Positions 5,201-8,744 of a DNA stretch of 8,744 nt are shown one piece after another. The notes beneath the pieces are model-generated. The model searched no databases. It was not told where the DNA came from and saw only the letters and a list, made by a program, of their open reading frames with translations. The DNA is from Candidatus Woesearchaeota archaeon (lineage in GTDB: Archaea; Nanobdellota; Nanobdellia; Woesearchaeales; JACPBV01), in the NCBI GenBank assembly GCA_016180165.1, contig JACPBU010000024.1, positions 1-8,744 on the forward strand, written 5' to 3'. The stretch's first letter is position 1. Each line of letters opens with the position of its first letter. Made by a program: the position numbers and the translations under genes.

Positions 5201-8200
5201 TTGACATCCGCCAATCTTACGCCATTGTCCTTATTGTCTTTTGTGGCCAAACATCCAATAAAGGAGCCATCTTCGCACTTAGGGAGTTTCCATCGGGAAT
5301 CCCCATTCCAGCCGGAGCCGTTGTTGATCCATACTGCAGAATAATCTACAGATGAAGAAGGCGGTTGGTCAGGAGATGGAGTTGGAGATGGAAATGGATT
5401 TGGAGAGGGAGTTGGGGAGGGAGTTGGAGATGGGTTTGGGCCAGGTGAAGGCACGGGAGTGGGGCCGGGAGATGGATTTGGGGAGGGTTGAGGAGTGTTC
5501 ACATTGCTGTTATTTTCAGCTTCTCTCACATACTTTATCGGCCTCCCAAAGCCGTCATAATAGGCGATGACATCAGCCGTCTTTGATGTTCCGCTTTCCT
5601 CTCTCTTCATCGCCTTGATTGAGGAAGGGGCATTCCCAGAAATTCTATATTCAGTCTGGGTGGTGGGAAACACAGATGAGTCGTATGGCCTAATCTCCTT
5701 TATTCTTCTGCCTAATGCATCATAGCTGTAGCTTGTTGTTATGCCGTTGGGGTCAGCCGCTGAGAGAAGATTCCCCGTCCCGGAATCATAGGAAAATTTC
5801 GTTTCGTGCCCAAGGTTATTTCTTTCGGTGCTTACAAAAGTATTTGCCGCATCATAAGAGAAAGATGTCAGAAACCCATTTGGATCGGCCTGCCGGATAA
5901 GATTGCCAAAGGGGTTATAGGAATAGGAGGCTGAAAGCTCTGACTGTTCAACAACAGCCCCATTCTTCTTCAGGAACATATTGTCCTGCCTTGCAGTCAT
6001 CGCCCCCTTTACTGGCGCTTCCCCATACCCTCTTCCATCATAGGAAAACTTAACCTCTGAAATTAGGTTGTTGTCTTTGTCCAAAAGGCGTTTTTTCTTC
6101 ACCTTATCAACTATCCATGAGCCAGTGTTGTAAACAAACTCCCTTTCCTCGCTTCTTTCATCCCCGGTGTCAGGGATTTTTCCCTCAAAAAATATTTTAT
6201 TGATATTGCCAAAACTGTCGTAGGAATAGTATTCTTTTGAGGTTTCATAATCCGGGCTTGCCCCCATGACAATTCCTGCAGGAAACAGATAATTGGTTTT
6301 GCTGTTGAGCGAGGTGGTAAACACGCCATTGCCTTCAGAATATACCCATTCGTTAACTTCCTTCGCATAAAGATGGCCATCAGGCCCAAAAAAATCAGCA
6401 GTGTATTCCTTCCCGCTCCTTGCTTTGTCCTGGTGGAAATGATGGAGCATTTTGCTCCCATCCGGCAGCTGCTCCTCGACTTTCGCAAATCCCCTAAACT
6501 CTTTATCTTTTGCATCGTAAAATCCGCCCTCATAGCTGTATCTTTTCGTTGAAACCAATTTATGCCCGTCATCCAGCCCATTGTCTTCTGTTATCTCGCT
6601 GACAACCCACAGGTTAAATCCCAAATCACTTATTCCATCGCTGCCCTTATTGTTGAAGGAGGTTGAGGGCTTATAAGCAATAGAAGTTTTTCCACCAAGC
6701 GGCGACGTTATTGACTGTAAGAGTGAAAGGGTGCCAAGTTTGTTAATCCGCATATTGGTGTAGGGCCTCCCAATTCCGTTTGCCCTCATCAAATCAACAA
6801 AACCATCTCCATTGATATCCCCCATCCTGATGCCCATATCTTTGTCACCCCAGACAAAACAGCCTTCAGGCCTTTCGTCGGTGCAGTTAAAAAGCCTCCA
6901 AACGTTTTCATCATCAAATCCAGTATTTACAGCGGGTAGAACCCATCCTGAACCGTTGTTCAAGAGGGTTTGTGCCCCTGGCTTCCCCTTTATCAGATCG
7001 GGAAGATTATCTCCATTCACATCAGCCAGCCTTACCCCATTATCGCCTAATCCCTGAGTAAGGCAATAGCCCCCCCCGTTTATTTCGCATTGTGGAACCT
7101 TCCACTGCTGATTTTCTTCCCATCCTGTTCCGTTATTTATCCATGTTATTGCCGGGACAGGGTGTTTATCGTTTGTGCTTGCCCTAAGGATATCAACAAG
7201 GCCGTCGCCGTTTACATCTGCCAATGTGACTCCATTGCCTTTTTCTTCAGTCCCGCCGTTCCACCCGTTATAGGCTTTTCCGTCATTCCAATACCAGTAG
7301 GAAAAGCAGCCGTAATAGTCGGCAGTGCTGTTGCAATGTGGAATTTTCCATCTCTTATCCTCCACCCACCCTGAGCCATTGTTGATAAATACCCATTGGA
7401 ATCCTTTGGACGCAACTCCAGCCTTTAGGTCAGGCTCACGGTAATCTGTTTTGTCTGCTGCCATGACGCCTTTCAGGATGTCCGCAAGCCCATCCCCATT
7501 GATATCTGCAAACCTAACACCAGTATCCCTCCCGGCATCATCAATAAAACATCCATCCCAGTGTGACCCGCTTGAATCGGCATAACAATAAGGCAGCTTC
7601 CAGGTTGGGTCAATGCTCCAGCCGGACCCCGTGTTTATGGCAACTTTCCATTGCGCTGCAAATGAAGGCCTCCCTCTTACGATATCAGTTAACCCGTCGC
7701 TGTTGACATCAGCAAATCGAATGCCATTATCAATGTATTCCGGATCAACAAAACAGCCGCTCCATTCAAAATTATTTTCGCAGTCAGGGACTTTCCAGAT
7801 GTTGTTCTCTACCCATCCTGAGCCAGTATTGATGAAGGCTTTTGAAAACCATGCTTTGTCAGATGGCCCTGCGCCAACTCCGCTTGCCCTCAGGAGATCA
7901 TCCAATCCATCGCCGTTGACATCAACCATCCTTAGGCCGCCATCAACATTCCCAGCCCCATTTGCCGGAAGCCTTCTGTGGTCATAAGCAATATAACAGG
8001 GAACAGGCTGGGTTTGGGAAGTTCCAGGATAAAAATTAAGCCGGCACTCATTAAACTCCCACCTTGAGTCATCCTGCCAGTTGACGCCCCCAGTATAGTA
8101 ATCAAACTTTACGGGCGGTAAAGCGCTTGCTCCATCACTCCCTATTTCGGTGACAGAAGCCAGAAAGCTGCTTGAAACGCTGTTCTTCAGCCGTGAATAA

Positions 8201-8744
8201 TCAAGAGCATATTTCCTGACGAGTGCCCCGCCAGCAGTTACCGCAATCTCCTTTAATCTTCTTGATTCCCGAAAAAAGTTACCGTCAACAAAACCGCTCC
8301 ATGCATCAGGCCTGTCATTGCCTTCATAGGTAAAAGTAATCTTCCTTGACTGCTCGTTGTTGTAAGTTATAGAGTTTAGATAAACTGCTCCAGAATCCAA
8401 AGGGAAGGGGTTTTCGTTATAGGAGTAAAAGATGGAATTCCCAAACACATCAGTAACCTTGTCCAGATTCCATCTCCAGACATAATCATACCTGTTTGCA
8501 GCAGTTTCAGAATCCCTGTTAAACCCAAAACGATACGTTGTTCCGTCCTTTGTCTTGACGCTCCAGTATTCGTCTTTATCATTATTCCCTCCAGATTCCT
8601 TTTTAATGAACAGGAAACTTTCAATATTGGTGTGAAATCTTCCGTCATTGGGATTGAACACCAGCTCATAAGCATTTCCATCGAGAATAAGCTTAAAGAA
8701 ATCATCGGAAGTATTGCCAAAGCTGTGGTTGGTATCTCTTTGAA
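2221..8744 (-). CDS. Giant TcB/TcC-like RHS (YD-repeat) protein with two FG-GAP/VCBS propellers and a GWNLI C-terminus, 5' partial
   Basis: The frame is open to the window edge (first full codon 8742-8740), giving 2173 visible residues; the true start and any signal peptide lie outside. Order by visible residue: 1 to about 215, SpvB-like region (LILDGNAYELV, DGRFHT, TKDGTTYRFG); about 218-670, six FG-GAP/VCBS blades, each with a DxNGDGxxD-type calcium loop; about 671-1082, TcdB-middle-like region (EFRGF, HQDKARSG) then about seven YD repeats; 1083-1131, Pro/Ser-rich linker; 1132-1544, six more blades; 1545-1599, Gln/Ser pentapeptides; about 1610-2020, about sixteen YD repeats; about 2036-2173, two GWNLI-type modules. 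TcB-TcC proteins form a hollow YD-repeat cocoon capped by a propeller and enclose a self-cleaved toxin. Here the RHS core (DPxGR-type motif) and a toxin domain are not visible. All 24 cysteines are in the blades, one pair each, implying export. I infer a surface adhesin or contact protein, perhaps acquired from bacteria. Family confidence is high, function low. Confidence 0.92.
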   Translation of the reverse strand, partial: QRDTNHSFGNTSDDFFKLILDGNAYELVFNPNDGRFHTNIESFLFIKKESGGNNDKDEYWSVKTKDGTTYRFGFNRDSETAANRYDYVWRWNLDKVTDVFGNSIFYSYNENPFPLDSGAVYLNSITYNNEQSRKITFTYEGNDRPDAWSGFVDGNFFRESRRLKEIAVTAGGALVRKYALDYSRLKNSVSSSFLASVTEIGSDGASALPPVKFDYYTGGVNWQDDSRWEFNECRLNFYPGTSQTQPVPCYIAYDHRRLPANGAGNVDGGLRMVDVNGDGLDDLLRASGVGAGPSDKAWFSKAFINTGSGWVENNIWKVPDCENNFEWSGCFVDPEYIDNGIRFADVNSDGLTDIVRGRPSFAAQWKVAINTGSGWSIDPTWKLPYCYADSSGSHWDGCFIDDAGRDTGVRFADINGDGLADILKGVMAADKTDYREPDLKAGVASKGFQWVFINNGSGWVEDKRWKIPHCNSTADYYGCFSYWYWNDGKAYNGWNGGTEEKGNGVTLADVNGDGLVDILRASTNDKHPVPAITWINNGTGWEENQQWKVPQCEINGGGYCLTQGLGDNGVRLADVNGDNLPDLIKGKPGAQTLLNNGSGWVLPAVNTGFDDENVWRLFNCTDERPEGCFVWGDKDMGIRMGDINGDGFVDLMRANGIGRPYTNMRINKLGTLSLLQSITSPLGGKTSIAYKPSTSFNNKGSDGISDLGFNLWVVSEITEDNGLDDGHKLVSTKRYSYEGGFYDAKDKEFRGFAKVEEQLPDGSKMLHHFHQDKARSGKEYTADFFGPDGHLYAKEVNEWVYSEGNGVFTTSLNSKTNYLFPAGIVMGASPDYETSKEYYSYDSFGNINKIFFEGKIPDTGDERSEEREFVYNTGSWIVDKVKKKRLLDKDNNLISEVKFSYDGRGYGEAPVKGAMTARQDNMFLKKNGAVVEQSELSASYSYNPFGNLIRQADPNGFLTSFSYDAANTFVSTERNNLGHETKFSYDSGTGNLLSAADPNGITTSYSYDALGRRIKEIRPYDSSVFPTTQTEYRISGNAPSSIKAMKREESGTSKTADVIAYYDGFGRPIKYVREAENNSNVNTPQPSPNPSPGPTPVPSPGPNPSPTPSPTPSPNPFPSPTPSPDQPPSSSVDYSAVWINNGSGWNGDSRWKLPKCEDGSFIGCLATKDNKDNGVRLADVNGDGRADFVRSSIIESPYTKAWINTGYRWEESDEWHISYYCPDPGHGNEGCFIGSNRQDNGVRLEEINGDGKIDVVIATGKFTGSARASKTLINNGSGWEQDNVHNGFPTDYHWTMPECLYSYGGACMTTPGEKDNGVRFADIDGDGKNDLIRAVAKGSSPPDWAVWINNGEGWSKNLDISKWGALRCVDGSNNKGCFTDDQGRDLGVRIIDINGDNKADIARFFPGAESEVRLNNGSGWTLSPQWKDIYCTAARQEGCFVTPDNQDNGVRLEDINGDNLPDIIIGTLDASGNGFSRVLINTGSGWSEHASWRLPGCFENSNPRGCFVSSEHKDSGVRIADINGDRFKDVVWGKEEAWSGAGISSLQSSPQQTSVQQSSSQQSFIQQPSSQQSSNLQSSDQQTSVQQASLPQASMPQTSFSLSSAGEQHEPFIAIDLYYDNRGRAAGVTNPYYSQNSYSSPNGGFRTTYTFDALGRITRVEKPDNSAASVSYGAWRATFTDENGHKKEKEYSAYGQITKVREFSGNEVFTTAYTYDAGGNLIGITDNLGNKISYAYDSLGRKRSMDDPDMGKWSYSYDPNGNLVEQTDNAGNKVMIQYDGLGRVLEKPSATGAITYRYDEGKIGTLSSINSPSFKKSFFYDNRLRIIKEETDIDGQKLITSYSYDAMDRISSQGLPSGEYISLNYNEQNKVDSVNGIISGSTYGAADELTQRQYSQGLTTAYTYTPKVLRLEKINTFSLQTSPALQTSPALQTSPALQTSPALQIMSYGYDAVGNVVAINDAIESRNQRFTYDDLDRLTRADAPGFYNASYAYDSTGNLVKEGEGNSTRVYLYGSRPHAPDKINVSESAFATFNLALRRGWNLISLPVAVDAPIKELLKPADAGPIFSFNNSEKTFFVPERFEPLQGYIVHANKSSNIIVNGRKLPDRQPGLFEGMNLIGVPALSDKSIAFWYSNATVFHFDGAWRSFDPARRNELNDFLHFKPGMAYWVKKK
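2224..2637 (-). other. Tandem GWNLI-type modules at the C-terminus of the giant protein
   Basis: Residues about 2036-2173 contain two related halves. The first begins LRRGWNLISLPV and runs through SFNNSEKTFFVPERFEPLQG and YIVHANKSSNIIV. The second begins LFEGMNLIGVP and runs through VFHFDGAWRSF to FKPGMAYWVKKK. The pattern G-W-N-L-I-S-[LI]-P, then an aromatic segment, then L-x-P-G-x-[AG]-Y-W-V is a small beta module I know from predicted exported archaeal and bacterial proteins, usually at C-termini. Its function is not established to my knowledge. It sits where an RHS protein would carry its core and toxin. No membrane anchor or sorting signal follows. Confidence 0.7.
2911..2982 (-). repeat. 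Perfect 18-bp tandem repeat, 4 copies, coding for TSPALQ
   Basis: Four identical copies of an 18-bp unit (plus strand ctgaagggcaggagaggt) at 2911-2928, 2929-2946, 2947-2964 and 2965-2982, followed by the degenerate start of another (ctggag). On the coding strand they give TSPALQ four times (residues 1921-1944). Perfect identity implies recent expansion by slippage or unequal exchange. The unit is a multiple of three, so copy-number change alters length without breaking the frame. It interrupts a YD repeat between SLQ and IMSYGYD. Confidence 0.95.
3946..4110 (-). repeat. Degenerate 15-bp tandem repeat, 11 copies, coding for Gln/Ser pentapeptides
   Basis: Eleven consecutive 15-bp units (examples tgaagtttgctggtc at 3991-4005 and cgaagattgctggct at 4021-4035) encode eleven pentapeptides (residues 1545-1599), such as SLQSS, PQQTS, VQQSS, IQQPS and MPQTS. 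The third position is always Gln and the fifth is Ser in ten of eleven. The DNA units have diverged while the amino-acid pattern is kept, so this is older than the perfect 18-bp repeat. It acts as the linker on the C-terminal side of the second propeller. Confidence 0.9.
4111..5349 (-). other. Second six-blade FG-GAP/VCBS propeller, inserted within the YD shell
   Basis: Residues about 1132-1544 hold six repeats of about 65-75 residues. Their Asp-rich loops are DVNGDGRAD, EINGDGKID, DIDGDGKND, DINGDNKAD, DINGDNLPD and DINGDRFKD (near 5196, 4996, 4767, 4562, 4372 and 4172). Each blade also has a W-x(n)-C-x(6-9)-[GA]-C segment, D-x-G-V-R before the loop and most carry an N-[NT]-G-x-G-W strand. 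The layout matches the first propeller. Low-complexity linkers flank it on both sides, as if mounted on flexible arms. Confidence 0.85.
5350..5496 (-). repeat. Pro/Ser-rich linker repeat (49 residues)
   Basis: Residues 1083-1131 are a run of P-x-P-S-P units (for example PSPTPSPTPSPNP), ending in QPPSSS. The DNA is a degenerate short repeat dominated by ggagttgg and ggagatgg on the plus strand. Such Pro-rich stretches are stiff, extended spacers in exported proteins. It sits just before the second propeller, with the Gln/Ser repeat on the other side. Confidence 0.9.
6731..8090 (-). other. First six-blade FG-GAP/VCBS propeller
   Basis: Residues about 218-670 contain six blades with loops DVNGDGLDD, DVNSDGLTD, DINGDGLAD, DVNGDGLVD, DVNGDNLPD and DINGDGFVD (near 7914, 7700, 7495, 7207, 7012 and 6806). 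The position, after an SpvB-like region and before a TcdB-middle-like region, is the one occupied by the propeller of TcB proteins, where it gates the cocoon and docks the partner. The fourth blade has a longer aromatic-rich segment (SYWYWNDGKAYNGWNGG). Each blade has one cysteine pair, which I do not recall as a standard feature of TcB propellers. Confidence 0.85.

Noticed and set aside
4115..7987. Several plus-strand frames containing similar SPLTSANLTPLS-like peptides
   Set aside because: They look like a repeat family but are the antisense reading of the Asp-rich calcium loops in the VCBS blades.
8659..8744. GTG at 8661 as the start of the giant protein
   Set aside because: The frame is open to the window edge and the 27 upstream residues (HSFGNTSDDFFKLILDGNAY and on) continue the SpvB-like domain, so the gene begins outside the window.

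Overview
The window looks like a piece of an archaeal chromosome, most likely from a DPANN-type lineage (Woesearchaeota-like is my best guess; confidence about 0.7). Reasons: the PRPP synthetase has archaeal-style sequence; TATA-like boxes lie about 26 nt upstream of start codons, which implies leaderless or near-leaderless mRNAs; T-tracts, not GC-rich hairpins, follow genes; and the small proteins are short single-pass membrane or low-complexity coiled-coil proteins of a kind common in DPANN genomes. All supported genes are on the minus strand, so transcription runs from high to low coordinates.

Layout in transcription order. (1) 8744 to 2221: one uninterrupted reading frame of at least 2173 residues, 5' end outside the window. 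It is a giant RHS/YD-repeat protein built like a TcB-TcC (Tc toxin) cocoon: SpvB-like N-terminal region, six-blade FG-GAP/VCBS propeller, TcdB-middle-like region, and YD-repeat shell. It has an extra six-blade propeller inserted into the YD shell between a Pro-rich and a Gln/Ser-rich linker. In place of the usual RHS core and toxin tip it ends in a double GWNLI-type module. (2) 2220 to 2040: AT-rich intergenic region with a palindrome over the stop codon, a 13-bp stem-loop, a weaker inverted repeat and the promoter of the next gene. (3) 2018 to 1140: ribose-phosphate pyrophosphokinase (prs), followed by a T8 terminator. (4) 1012 to 277: a two-gene, translationally coupled unit of a 79-residue membrane protein and a 164-residue low-complexity/coiled-coil protein with a GTG start. 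(5) 165 to 1: the first 55 residues of a single-pass membrane-anchored protein that runs off the window.

The housekeeping part (prs) is ordinary. The notable object is the giant surface or secreted protein. All of its 24 visible cysteines fall as one pair in each of 12 propeller blades. Two insertions, the second propeller and a perfect 18-bp x 4 repeat, interrupt otherwise continuous YD repeats. No self-cleaving RHS core or toxin domain is visible. I infer an exported adhesin or contact protein derived from the TcB/RHS family, probably acquired from bacteria. No secretion signal can be seen because the 5' end is missing, and I cannot link the giant gene functionally to its neighbours.
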